Positions 11,412 through 22,931 of a DNA stretch of 64,000 nt are shown here, piece after piece. Every line of letters begins with the position of its first letter. The first letter of the stretch is position 1. Where the stretch lies: the NCBI GenBank assembly GCA_032821775.1, contig JAVLRN010000012.1:744001-808000 (forward strand). Reading direction: 5' to 3'. The notes under the pieces are model-generated. The model did no database searches and was not told where the DNA came from. It saw nothing but the letters and a program-made list of their open reading frames with translations. Origin of the DNA: Sanguinoderma infundibulare (taxonomy: Eukaryota; Basidiomycota; Agaricomycetes; Polyporales; Polyporaceae). The position numbers were made by a program, and so were the translations under genes.

Positions 11412-14201
11412 ATGGCCGCCACGCCCCCGACGGGCTTCGCGATCCCCCGCGCCCCCTCCCCGTCCGGTTCGCGCAACAACTTGAACAACAACAACAACAA
11501 CCAACCTCGCCACTCCGTTGGTTCCTCCTTCTCCTTCGGGCCCCAGCCTCTTCTCAACTCCCTCGCCGAGGCATCGGCCGCCAACACAAGCGGAGCGACG
11601 TCCAACCAGCGCTCGTACTCCTACCTCGACCCGAGCCGCTCGATCCTCCAGACGTCTCCCTTGCGCTCGCCCTCGCGGAGGCCTCGGCGGACCCCGAAGA
11701 TGGTCGGGGCCGGGGCGGGGAGCAGCCGACACCCGCTCGCGAATGACACAACGGATGTGTTTCAGGACCAGGATGACGCGGACGACGAGGGCGATGGCGA
11801 GGATGGGGATGGGGATGGGGACCGGCCTGGGTGGGGCATCGTCGACCGTATGCGGTTGTGGAGGCACGACGCGCTCATGCAGCACCTATACGATTCTGCC
11901 GCATTCTGGGGGGACAAGATCGTAAGCTGGACGAGTGAGTGCCGCTATGTGGGCGCGCGTCTTGCGTGGGTTGTGTGCTGAGGTTATTTGCGCTTCCTAG
12001 ACGACCCCAACGATGCCTTCTGGCTCGCCCAGACGTACTTCTTGAAGCACGAGTACTCGCGCGCGGAGAGGCTCCTCACGCGCCCCTTCCCCAGCACCCC
12101 TCCCCGAACCGGTCCTCTGGCGTCTGCGACTAATGGTACTTTTCAACCGCCTTTCGCCCCGGCCGCCGCGAATGCGAAGGGCAAGGGCCGAGAAATGCCG
12201 CCCCCGTCAGGCATGGGTCCCGGAACTGGCGAGTTACTCGCACCAGGCGTCCAACGCCTGCCCATGGGACCTGGAGAGATGATCGACGTTGCGATTCAGT
12301 ACGAGGAGGGCGTGTCACGTTTGGTCGACTTGAGCGTCGCGTGCCGGTACCTCGCCGCACAGTGCCAGATGCGACAAGGGAAGTGGAGCGACGCGCTCGA
12401 GATGCTCGGGGAGTCCAACCCGTTCAGGGCCGGCGGCGAGGGTCCACAAGTGCAGAACGTGGATGGGGGAATTAAGGCATGTCCTGATTTTGTTTTTGGC
12501 CGCGACTGGGTGACGGGGCCCGCGGAGCTGACTGTCGAGCACAGATCGAAGCGTCGATGTGCAACCTGCGGGGTTTGCTCATGCTGAAGCTGAACCGGGG
12601 CGATCAGGCGAAACAGTCCTTCGTGGAAGCTCTTACGCTCGACGTCAAGTGTTATGAGGCATTCGAGCAGCTCGTCAGTGGGGAGATGATGACGCCCGAT
12701 GAAGGTATGTGTTCCTCCAGCCTACTCGGCTTCACTTGCTTAGTGATACTGCAGAGTGGGATTTTGTGAATCACCTTGCATATCGCGAACAAACGCCTGC
12801 TGACGCGGACTTCGTGCGGTTCGCGTACCAAACACGACTACGGAAGTACAAGCATACAGAAGAGCACGCGCTCGCACGAAAACGTCTTGTAGACGAGTAC
12901 GGGCTTGGGGACAATCCCGACGTGCTGTTCAGCTTCGCGGACGCGCTGTACACACAGCTCCGCTGGGCAGACTGTTTTGCCGTCACCTCTCGGTACGTGC
13001 TGTCCTGTCGACTCGGAGGTCGCAAGCTGACCCCGCGCCTCGCCAACAGGATCCTCAGTCTCGTGAACGTGCACAAAAACACGATGCCGCTTCACATCGC
13101 CTGCATGTACCACCTCAAGCACCTCAACCAGAAGCTTTTCCTCCTCGCGCATGAGCTCGTCGAGCACGAGCCCGAGAACGCCATCTCCTGGTACGCCGTC
13201 GGCATCTGGTACATGTGCATCCAAAAGTACCAGGAGGCGCGCACGTACTTCTCCAAGACGTCGCTCATGGACCCACGCTTCGCGCCGGCGTGGGTCGCGT
13301 TCGCGCATGCGTTCTCGTTTGAGGGCGAGCACGAGCACGCCGTCACCGCGTACTCGACCTGCGCGCGGCTCTACACGGGCTCACACATGCCGCTCATGTT
13401 CGTCGGCATGGAGCAGATCATCCTGTCGAACCGGAGCCAGGCCGAGGAGGCGCTGCTGGCGGCGCAGCACATGTGCGACGCGGACCCGCTATTGTTCAAT
13501 GAGCGTGGGGTTATGGCGTTCATGAACGACGAGTGCGTATGCTATGCTAATATTCGTCGCCTCGGTTGGATCGGAACTGACTCATCGTTTGCGCTCAGCT
13601 ACGAGACCGCCGCGAAGTTGTTCGCGAGCGCGATCGAGCTTGCGCAGGTTGTCCAGTCGTCACAAAAGGCGTGGATACCGACTTTCCTGAACCTTGGCAC
13701 CGCGCTCCGGCGATTAGGGTAAGAGGCAGGCATACAAGCAACATCAATGTGGTGGCTGACCAGTACCGTGCTCCGTAGTCGACTAGAAGAGGCAAAGGCA
13801 GCATATCAACGAGTCCTCGAGATCGACTACCGGAACGTCACCGCGCTGTCCTTCATGGGCGTGACGCAACACCTCCTCGGCAACGTCGAAGCCGCCATCG
13901 TCAAGTACCACGAGGTGCGTTTGTGTCATCTCTCTCTCCCTCTCTCCCCATCCGCCTCCCTGCTATCCCTTGCTAATGCATGCGCATATAGGCATTGGGC
14001 ATCGACCCTATCAATGGCTACGTCCTTGACCTGCTCGACATGGCGCTCGAGGCGAGCGCAGACATGGGCCCATTCGGGCTGAAGGGTCCCCCCGGCGGCG
14101 AAGAGAATTGGGAGAGGCAGATGCGCGAGCACAGGGACAAGGGGAAGCAGGTCGCAAAGGCCATGTCGCCCATGTCGGACATGGATGATACGAGCTTGTA
14201 G
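11412..14201 (+). CDS. CDC16: Anaphase-promoting complex subunit CDC16/APC6 (TPR protein)
   Basis: A structural TPR subunit of the APC/C ubiquitin ligase, which drives exit from mitosis. Exon 1 begins at the ATG at 11412 with a Ser/Asn-rich arm, then the conserved block [12 protein letters not shown] spliced to [25 protein letters not shown]. Later exons encode tandem TPRs, including [42 protein letters not shown] and [11 protein letters not shown], a [16 protein letters not shown] block, and ALRRLG spliced to [16 protein letters not shown]. The protein ends in [10 protein letters not shown]. Exon 2 (12001-12476) seems to end at a GC donor (AAG/GCATGT), which is the only choice that keeps the [10 protein letters not shown] frame with the CACAG acceptor. 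Its stop lies 42 bases from the stop of the convergent gene at 14244. Confidence 0.93.
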
Positions 14202-14243
14202 CTTATAGTGGGGAGACCTTGCACGGGTGGACGCCGCGATTGA

Positions 14244-15348
14244 TCATGCTTCTTCGTAAACAGCCTTCTTCATGGCGTCTCGTGTGTAGTGCGGCCTTTC
14301 GCCTGGCTGGAGCGGGTGGCTGCCCTCGTAGCCCCAGGCGTATCCCACCGCCTTCCCGCCCAGCCTTGGCGGAGGTCTCCAGAATGTTGCTTGGATGGGT
14401 GGTTTCTGGCTTGACTTTCCTCGACGCCGTCGCTTCCGCTTCTCCACCTTGCCCGTCTGTGGCATCACCTCCATGATAGGACAGCAGGATTCGGACGTCT
14501 CGTGTGCATGTGGCGAGAGCTCGACTTGCACTTCTGGTTTGAGCCGAGCGACACGGGGAGGCTCCGGTGGGTTGGGTTTGGTCTTCTCCAGCAGAAGGAG
14601 AGGTGCATCGACGTTCCGGACAGCCGTACAGAGGTGGACGACCTCCTTCGGTCGACCGGGCGGTGGCTGATATCAAAGATGAGCAATGGAAGGAGCAAGG
14701 GACATGCAATAACAGACTCACAATGTGCGGCTTCCTGGACGCGTCCATCACCCAAGCGAAGTCCACGGCAACAGCTCGAGCACGAGACGCTCTGCGCTCT
14801 GCTTCTTGTTCTGTGTCCTCTAGCTTGGGTCCTTCAGAACTGGCCGATCACTCAATCGCGTGCTCCTTCAAAGAGCAGAGATGACCGGACGTACACAATC
14901 TTGGGTTTGGCCTTTGGCACCAGCACTATGGCCTTTGGCTGCACACTCCCAGAGAGCAGGCGGAAAGCTGAAGAGAGTCGCATACCATGAATGGACAGCA
15001 CACAACGCATGGCACGTACGACGTACGAACGGTGGTGACCACCTCCTCCCCCTGCCCCTGCCCCTCCTGCTCCTGCTCTTCCTTCTTTTCTACCTCTTCC
15101 CTGTCCACTTTCCGTCGCTTCCTTCTTCTGGATCCCTCTCCATCACGTTGACCGTCAACATGGGGAACTGGAGGGAGGACGTCCTCGATGCTCCTCTTCA
15201 AGATCTTCTCCAGGCGCGCGAGCATTCGCGTGTGCTCCGGGTCGGCCTGTGCGAGCTCATCTTCGTCGTCAGAGTCACGAAGCGTCGCGCGAGAGACAAT
15301 AGCCGTGGAGTTGAGCAGCGCAGATGGATTGGAGTGTCTTGGAATCAT
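14244..15348 (-). CDS. Unknown basic, probably nuclear protein (four exons)
   Basis: Family not recognised. Exons 15027-15348, 14895-14967, 14722-14839 and 14244-14666 join in frame to 311 residues (936 bases), with good GTACGT/GTGAGT donors. An acidic stretch (about 20-35, DSDDEDE) is followed by MLARLEKILKRSIEDVLPPVP, then a Lys/Arg patch (SRRRKRRKVDREE) resembling a nuclear localisation signal and a Glu/Gln-rich segment. The middle holds FAWVMDASRKPH and VVHLCTAVRNVDAPLLLLEKTK. Near the C-terminus are a second basic cluster (EKRKRRRRGK) and an aromatic block ATFWRPPPRLGGKAVGYAWGY. The sharply defined splice phases and a folded-looking C-terminal half argue that it is real. It is convergent with CDC16. 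No function is proposed. Confidence 0.7.
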
Positions 15349-16208
15349 GGCAGTAGACCAAGTAAGCGCAAAGTACAAGAAGACAAGCGCCTCAACGCTC
15401 GAAGCGTAGGTGATCGAGTCAAGCCACACTGAGCCAGCTGGCCAGAGCCAACCTGCCTCCTGCCTGCCTCCAACGTCATTTCTTGGGAGTACGCATTTCC
15501 GCGAGCCTGGCCATTCCTTCTCGACATGCTACACCCTGCTAAGCCCGTACCTTTATTGACACACCGCTTGGACTCGCACTTCAGGCTGCCTGGGACCCGT
15601 TACGCGACTGGAGAGGTGTGGGCAGTTCTGGCCGTCGATGCGCGTTGACGTACGTGCTCTATCCTTGCCGGCCCCGCCGTCATCCATTCAAGCAATAGCT
15701 CGACGACGAGAGCGGCATGTGGGAGTTTACCGGTGCTTTCCTGGAATGTCACATTGGATGTGAGTTGCATTCCGATTGCCTCCTTCGTACTCTTGCAATT
15801 CTACGAAGGAAAACGCGCCTCGCACAAAACCAAGCGCGCGAGGCTTTCCTCCTTTGCTTGTTTTCTGATAGCTTTCATCGATGCCTTGTTTTTCTCGGAT
15901 TCCTATGATGCGTTGTCGCCCCGCCGTTCAAGCTGTTGGGCCTTCCATCATGGCGGCGGCGGCGGCGGAGCGTCGCTGCATCTGTGCTGTGTTGTTGGAA
16001 TTCTGCATCTCAGGGCGTTAGAGGACAGTTCGCCAGGGGGTGGAACCGGGTGGTGGCGACAGTTGGTGACACATGAGTGCCCCCTTGGTCGACCGGCGTT
16101 GGTTGTGCGTCCTTGCTAACCCGTTGCTTGCTCGCCCCTTACGGTCTTAACCGTTGGCGAGTCCTCCGCTCTCGGTCAGAAGAGTTTCGCCACCACGAGC
16201 ATACCCCG
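15349..16208. other. Intergenic, nothing recognised
   Basis: The promoter of the minus-strand gene is expected here. There is a short GGC trinucleotide run near 15956-15970. No coding signal is convincing. Confidence 0.45.
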
Positions 16209-17400
16209 ATTCGTTCAACGATACCTTCCGCCTGTCCTTTGCCTTTGACATCTTCGACCAACACGATGCGAGCTCGATCCAGGGTAGGGAATGGTGGCGG
16301 TCTATTGACAGCCACCGCCCACACACTCCCCCGGACTGACCGCATTGAGGACGCACTTGCGGATCTTCGCCCGTTTGGGGCATTACTCTTCGGCGTCATG
16401 GTCATCCTGTTTTGAGGCTTGTCTTCCTCCCGTTCACTCTTCAACACGACGAGCCTCAGTTGGGGTAGGGCTTAATGACGGTAGCAAGTACGGTCGCCCA
16501 CACTCCCCCATTGCTCTGACTACGTCGTGGACGCGCTTGCGGATTTTTGCCCGTTTGGGGCTTTACTCTTCGGCGTCATGGTCATCCCATCCTGCAGGCC
16601 ATCATTGGCATGATGAGTCTTGGCTGGGGTAGGACTTAATGACGGTAGCAAGTACGGTCGCCTATACTCCCTCGTTGCCTCGACTGCACCGTGGACGCGC
16701 TTGCGGATCTTCGCCCGTTTGGGGCTTTACTCTTCGGCGTCGCGCTATGCCACACGTACAGTTGTGTACTCTGCATGCGCCCGTACCCCCGTCACCAGAC
16801 TTCTGCCAACGCCACCCATCATCGACGACGATGACAGTCAAGCAGGAAGACGTACAGAGAACCCCACTGTCATCCTCTCCTTCGCAGTTCTCGCACGTGG
16901 TGTGGTTGCGTTCCGAGTGGTGGTTGGTGGCGGCTGACCCCAAGCGCGGCGGACTGTGGCGGGACGACGTTGTTGAACGAACTGATTGTGGTGGTGGCGG
17001 TGGTGGTGAGGGCGTACTCGATGCGGAGAGGGTCCAGTTGGGACTTCGCGGATTGTGGCGTGCTGGTCGAAGACGATGGTGGTTGACTCGGAGGACCTCG
17101 TTGAGATCGTCAACCACCGCCAACCACGGTGGCCTCGTCTGCGAAGACGATCACGACAAGGTCGACGGCGGCAGATGATCAGGGTGCGAGCAAGGAAGGG
17201 ACACGACGGAGCGAGGAATGATGTGGTCAGGAGAGAGAGGTGGGCGGAGGGAACGAGCACCCGCCCGCGCGCTTTGTACTCGGGCAGTGGGCATTTCAGA
17301 CTCCGAACAAGACTTGCCAAACCGAGTTTTCTTCAGACGCAGCCTCTTTTCGATCGTCATTGTTCTCCTCACGTTCACCTCAGCATGCGGCCAACTTGTG
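16209..17400 (+). repeat. Dispersed repeat element, copy 1 (inverted match at 56065-57250)
   Basis: About 1.2 kb resembles the reverse complement of 56065-57250. The left part has three tandem units, marked by a nearly identical 47-base core at 16351-16397, 16531-16577 and 16695-16741, spaced 180 and 164 bases. The core contains GCCCGTTTGGGG and TTACTCTTCGGCGTC. The right part is single-copy and more diverged but still alignable to about 17400, including a shared CAGACTCCGAA block. No transposase or reverse transcriptase reading frame is visible, so it could be a non-autonomous mobile element, a satellite-like repeat or the relic of a duplicated gene. Confidence 0.75.
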
Positions 17401-18779
17401 TCCGTTCCAACGGAACATTGGGCTAAGGGGAATCCGCGGATATCCAGATACACCCCTCGCCGCCAGCAATCCCTTCGCTCGCCGTCACAATCGCCTCTTC
17501 TACAGTTAATATGCGTGCTTCTCGTGTCCTTCCGGACTCTTTTCACGGTGTTGCGATGGCTGACAGGGTCGAAGGACGCGGAGAGGTGGTTGACGCCACA
17601 ATTGGACGGTGTGAGCGCCAACGCGCGACGCTCCGCGACGCGTCGGGCACGGGACCTCGTCACGATCGGCATCCACCGAACCTTGCCTGCTTTGGGGTTC
17701 TCTGCCTTTTTGCCCACTTGCCGCAACGTGCGTGACTGCTTGCCTATGTGAGAGCATCCAAGAGAGCCAAGTACATATTGTATACGCAACACACGCACCG
17801 TGGGCGCGTGAACCTCCGTAAGTAGTTTAAATTGGGCGCTCCGTTGAAGCCGTGTCAGGCGGGACGGGATTGGTGTTTCCTCGTCAAGAGCTTTGAACTG
17901 TGGAATAGACCTCATCTGAAGCACGAAAACAACGACGTAAGTAAGGCCAGTGCCTTGAGCTGGATGTCTGCAGTAGCGTTTGTCACACTGCGACTCGGAG
18001 AGTCCAGAAGAGCTCGATCTGCGAAAGTTCGATGGCAAATGTGCTTCTTAACACACGAAGTTGGGAACTGCGGTAACGGCAATGAAGTCTTCCCGGACCT
18101 GACGGTAGTAAATTAGGTTCGAAGACTGCATGTGTTAGGTTCGCGTTCTGCATAACCACGAGCAGGCGAGGTAGTTTCGCTTCATGGAGCTCCACAACCG
18201 GCGCCACAGCCGATGGGCGCTTCTTCCTTGGGCCAACATGGCGAAACGGACGCTGTGACGGGAGCGCGATGTTACACACGGGGAAGGCTTGTCTGAGGAG
18301 TGAGCGGTGCGATTGGCTGAGGAGGTACCGGAGCTGCAACAGACGAGAGAACGTGCGATGCGCGAGCGCAACGAGTCCCCGCGCACGAGACGGCACGAGC
18401 GTTGTGATCGGAGGCAGCCAAACTAAGGCCAAACATGACGCTCACGTCCAGCCGCCGGATTCCGTACGGCGTTCTTGACACGCCTCTCCCATCCCCGCCT
18501 CCTCGACCGACGACAGCCCCCAATTCCTAAGCCTTCAGTCCCGATCCCCATTGCCTCTGCCATTGACCGCGGCCACCACACCTTTCCGACGTTTCAGTTC
18601 CGACCGCCCAGCAGGTGCTTCCGGCCGTGCCACCCTGCTTGCCTTTGTCATTCCCGCAACGGAACGGGTACCTGCGACCGAAGACCACCCACTACTTCTA
18701 CTTGCCGCAGCACGCCCTTATAGGCACCCATCAACACCTTGTTACGACCCCCTTACTCCCCGTACGCCCCCGCATCACC
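17401..18779. other. Intergenic, includes MAF1 upstream region
   Basis: Open frames here are short and lack recognisable domains. The last 300 bases are C-rich and pyrimidine-rich, as expected of a fungal promoter and leader for MAF1. Confidence 0.45.
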
Positions 18780-19844
18780 ATGAAGTTCATCGAAAGTAAC
18801 GAGCTCAGCACGCTCGCCCGCGCACTCACCCACGAGGGGCCCGAGTGCTCCGTCCACACCCGCATCGAGCTCTACAGCTGCAAGAACATCAAGCGCGACA
18901 AGAAGCTCTTCCGCGACCTCGAGAGCGCATATGCCGACGAGGTCTCTCACTCCCCGCCCCTGCCCTCCGACATGGCGTTAGACCCCCATGGCGAGATGAC
19001 GCCCTTTGGTCCAATGTCCGAGCACCACTCACGCAAGACCCTCTACCTGCTCATCGCGACCCTCAACGTCGCCTTCCCAGACCACGAGTTCTCCGACGTC
19101 CGTCCTTATCACTTCAACCGCGAGGAGTCCGGCGCTGCCGTCCTCAACGCGCTCTCGACGACCATTGTCTCGCCTCAGCGCTCCGGCCCGTACGCACCCC
19201 GTACGTACTCGTCCTACCCCCCCTCGTCCGCGGAATTCTTCCCCAATTCCGTCCCCACGTCCTCCTCCCCGCTCGACTTCTACGTCAAGCCAAGCCCCCG
19301 CGCGCCGTCCCGGGCGCAGTCGGGCACGCACCCCACGCTTTACACCACACTCAACCGGGAGATTAGCCTGGCCGAGTGCGAGGTGTACTCCTACACGCCC
19401 GACATCGAGTTCGACCCGCACGCGAATGACAGCGACGACGAGGACGACGTGGCGTCCGTCGACGAGGATGAGTCGAGCGACGAGGACACCCAGTTCCAGT
19501 TCGACGACTACGACGTCGACGAGGCTCCCGCCCGCCGGCGGAGCACCGGCCACAGCGACGACTTGGACGAGGTGCCCGCCGTTGGCGGCGGCCGCTTCCG
19601 CCGGCGGGGCGCGCTCCTCTGGAGCTCGCACTGGTTCTTCCTCAACCGCAAGTCGAAACGGATACTCTTCATCTCCATCTGGGCGCGTTCGCGGGGCATC
19701 GCGTCCTGGTTGGACCAAGGCAGAGACGTGCACGTCGCGTATGGCTCGCCGGACAAGGTCTCCAACGAGCGGTTCCTCGGCTGGGAGGGCGCGGTCGGTG
19801 CTGGTGCACGCGCGATGGGCTTGAGCGTGACTGCGGACGTTTGA
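18780..19844 (+). CDS. MAF1: MAF1-like repressor of RNA polymerase III
   Basis: A single-exon gene of 354 residues. Maf1 binds RNA polymerase III and shuts down tRNA and 5S transcription when dephosphorylated under nutrient stress. The conserved MAF1 boxes are seen in order: MKFIESNELSTLARAL at the N-terminus, CSVHTRIELYSCKNIKRDKKLFR, then LNVAFPDHEFSDVRPYHF (about 95-115). After a long acidic and Ser/Pro-rich linker with a DSDDEDD patch comes the C-terminal RRGALLWSSHWFFLNRKSKRILFI block. The start is the ATG immediately before KFIESNEL; the frame is open further upstream but has no other ATG. The linker is where phosphorylation would be expected, but no specific site can be named from sequence. 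Confidence 0.94.
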   Translation: MKFIESNELSTLARALTHEGPECSVHTRIELYSCKNIKRDKKLFRDLESAYADEVSHSPPLPSDMALDPHGEMTPFGPMSEHHSRKTLYLLIATLNVAFPDHEFSDVRPYHFNREESGAAVLNALSTTIVSPQRSGPYAPRTYSSYPPSSAEFFPNSVPTSSSPLDFYVKPSPRAPSRAQSGTHPTLYTTLNREISLAECEVYSYTPDIEFDPHANDSDDEDDVASVDEDESSDEDTQFQFDDYDVDEAPARRRSTGHSDDLDEVPAVGGGRFRRRGALLWSSHWFFLNRKSKRILFISIWARSRGIASWLDQGRDVHVAYGSPDKVSNERFLGWEGAVGAGARAMGLSVTADV

Positions 19845-21209
19845 GGTCGCCAGAGATCGGCGCGACACGCGATGGCGGGCGAGGGTTGAAGAAGGTACGT
19901 TGGCCGTCGTGTCTGGAGGCGCGTATATGCGGCTAAAGAGACGACGTGCGCAGCGGACACACGACGAATTTCGCGCTCGGTATGAGACGATGTGCCTATA
20001 TCCTCTTCTGCTCTTTCCGTCTTGGTCGTTCCAAATCTTCCCACATGTGTGCCATCCACTACTTCGCCTATGCGCCCGTTAGCTTCTGATTCTCGATGTG
20101 TACATTAGCTCAAGTTATATCCCTTATGCACTTACTTTACTACTCGTGGGAGGAACGATGTTGAACATGACTGGTCCCGTAGTATCTTGGACTTTAAGCT
20201 ATATGCTTAGTGTTGGCCAGTGTTCAATGCAATTGCCGCTGCTGCTTGCTTAGCGCTCCTGCTATTCATCAAGTGGGGGAGTATGAGAAGCGCAGGAAAG
20301 AAATTCCGGTGGGGGTCCCATGAAAGGGGACAGTGACCGACCCATGGGTAGATATAGCACGCAGGATGGACCTTCGTGAGTCGCCAATGAGTCACCGCTG
20401 CGCATTCCCAACCCTGCAGCTCAGAAGGGGTCGCCGCCAGGGAGAATTACGTAGGGCGTCCATGCGCACTTGGCGTGCCACAAGAGAAGAAGAGAGGAGA
20501 GCAAGGAGGCAGGGTAGAAGAGAGAGGGGAAGCAACTGACGAGGCGCTCTGAGGTTTTGTGGGACGGTCCGGAGTCAAGCGATGTCAGGAAAATGACTCG
20601 ATGCAAGTTCCACCGAGCAGTGTCGATGATATGTCAGCGCGAGGCGCGAGGAGGAAGCGATGCGGCAACGTACAAGTTAAGAAGGGGGGAACGTGATTTT
20701 GACCACGCCGCGGGGTCCAATTGAGCTCACGGGGCACTTGTGTTCCGAGTCGGGTAGTTGGACACATTGCACCACGAGAACTCAGACGGTCAGCCAACGT
20801 TGAAGCAATACACGTCGGCATGCAGAACTTTCAAAGTCATGCTTTCCACGCAAGGTGTCGAGCGCGAGCTGGGGCCGGAATTCGGTAGGTCATCCTGCAG
20901 CCTTTCCTCCGGCGTCACGTCACTGGCAGTTCGGACAATTATCCATTCAGCTCACAACGATGAGAAAACATGCAAGAAGCTCACCCGTGCTGAGTGGTAG
21001 CAGCAGAGGTGGGGATGAGGATGAGAGGAGCAAAGGGCGACCGATATCGCATTCGGATGGAGAAAAAACATTGATGAGGGTTTATTCGTCCTGCCATATC
21101 GGGACGAGGGTCTATCCTTATGTAATTGTTTGCCAAGAGCCTGTGGACCAAACATCCATCCAGCGCCATCGGGATCATCCTCATCATTGCTGATTCCTTG
21201 GATGATTAT
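19845..21209. other. Intergenic, nothing recognised
   Basis: Only short overlapping frames on both strands and no recognisable domain. It should contain the MAF1 3' region and the promoter of the membrane-protein gene at 21210. Confidence 0.45.
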
Positions 21210-21806
21210 ATGACCGCGACGACGACCACGACAATGAGCCACGGAGCGGCAAAGATCCTAGTCCAGCAGGGCGAATCAGCCCCGACGACCGCTGCGCCTT
21301 CGCCTCCCATCGTCGAGCTCGCACGCTTCCTCGCGCGTGCCTTGGCCCTATCCTATGGCGTCCTCTCCCGAACCACCATCGCCCTCGTTCTCTCGCTTCT
21401 CGCGCCGCTATCTCTGCTGTTCAGCCCCATCGCCTACCTCCTCTCTCCCATCTTCCTCCTCGTCCATGTCCTCCTCGACGTCTTTGTCTTCACCCCTTAT
21501 TCCGTCGTCACCGCCCTCGCACGGAACTTCTACCCCGTGTACGTCTTCGTCGGCGCGACGACTATATGCGCCCTCCTCCTCGGCTTCTCCGCGCGGAAAC
21601 TCTCGTCCGTCATCGTCCGCGCGCTGTTCCCGCCGCGCCCCAAGCCCCAGCCCCAGCCCCAGCCCAGGCGCAAAGCGTCCGTCCCGGAGCTCGAGCCTGA
21701 ACGTGAGGCCCCGCCCCCGCCGAAGGAGAAGGAGAAGGCCAGGGCGGGTGTGCCCAAGACGCGTGTGCGCAAACGCGTGTCCATCAAGGGCGAAAAGGAT
21801 AAATAG
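21210..21806 (+). CDS. Small hypothetical membrane protein with Pro/Gln-rich basic tail
   Basis: Not recognised. An uninterrupted 198-residue frame starts at an ATG followed by a Thr-rich stretch. Residues about 35-90 form two adjacent hydrophobic segments (TIALVLSLLAPLSLLFSPIA and LLSPIFLLVHVLLDVFVF). A third lies near 105-125 (VYVFVGATTICALLLGF). The C-terminal 70 residues are cytosolic-looking and strongly basic, with a PRPKPQPQPQPRRK repeat, a Glu/Lys-rich run and repeated Lys-Arg pairs. The architecture, a short membrane hairpin plus a basic tail, would suit an ER or nuclear-envelope protein, but that is speculation. It stands alone between MAF1 and the HET gene, and no introns are needed. 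Confidence 0.6.
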   Translation: MTATTTTTMSHGAAKILVQQGESAPTTAAPSPPIVELARFLARALALSYGVLSRTTIALVLSLLAPLSLLFSPIAYLLSPIFLLVHVLLDVFVFTPYSVVTALARNFYPVYVFVGATTICALLLGFSARKLSSVIVRALFPPRPKPQPQPQPRRKASVPELEPEREAPPPPKEKEKARAGVPKTRVRKRVSIKGEKDK

Positions 21807-22931
21807 GGGTTGCGGCTCGACGATGTCTGGGAGTACGTGTCAGGTCGCTCTCTCTGTCCCTTTTCAGTGGCTGCCGTCATGGCGCGTCGCGAAGGCTTAT
21901 GCTTCCTTGGTAGGGGCGAATCGCTTCACTCCGGGTCTATCAGCCGAGACCGCTGGACGTATCGCTGATGCGCTAGGAGCATCTTCAGTGCAACCGCTCG
22001 GGACTACGGATGTTGGAAGGAGGAAATACGCCTCGAGCCAGATCAGGCGGGAATAGAGGCGACATGAAACTGTGTGAACGGAACGGATCCATGACGACCT
22101 ACAGTGTACGGATAACTCTGCCTTTCGCTTTATCACACGCGGGGTGCTAGCACGACTTCATATGTGGTGAGTTGCTTTTGTCACGGTACTGGAAACTGGT
22201 TTGAAAAAAAAACTTCGTATAGGAACGTGTAATATAGTCGTGGACGTCGTTTAAACACTTTGCCGTGCACCGTTTCGTCGGAGACAACCTCGGGTACGCC
22301 ACAATGTGCAGCACGCCATGGATTCTGTACGTTGAGCTACGCACTATGTGACTGGTTATTGAATTCCTCCAAGCACATTAAGCACTCCTCAAAATAAAGT
22401 AAGACCCTGTATGCGTCTTCTCCAGTGACGAACGAGCTAGCGCACCGCTGACCTCAGCATCGATGCTCAAACCCGCGACAGAGACCCGCTCCCTCACGTT
22501 CACCCTACTCCGTGCTATTCTCCTCCCGCTCGCGCAGCGAACTCGTCCGAGTCGGATCTCGAAACGCTGCTGCTGCTCATGCACTTTGTCTCCTCATGAC
22601 CTCAAGCCGTACTAGCGCGGGTACGGTGGATCCAGGCGGCCGAGAACGCGGTGCGGTCGGAGGTGCAGCCTTCCACGGCGTCGAGCGGCATGGTGCCAAT
22701 GGCTATCTCTCACACCAGTTCCTCCAAGAGTACGGCCGCGAGTCAGTCGACGACCGCGCACGGTTGATCATTAATCTCATCATTTGGCATTATATTGTGC
22801 TGGCTGCGTACAGAATGAGGTGATCAATGATGTTTATAGAGTAAGTAGTGAGGATGGTCGCGATCCGTCTGTGTAACGTTGTAGTATTGCCACTCATCAT
22901 CCTGAATTAGTCACCATTATGTCGTAGGAGA
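21807..22931. other. Intergenic, nothing recognised
   Basis: Relatively AT-rich with short frames only. It probably carries the 3' regions of the two convergent genes on either side. Confidence 0.45.
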
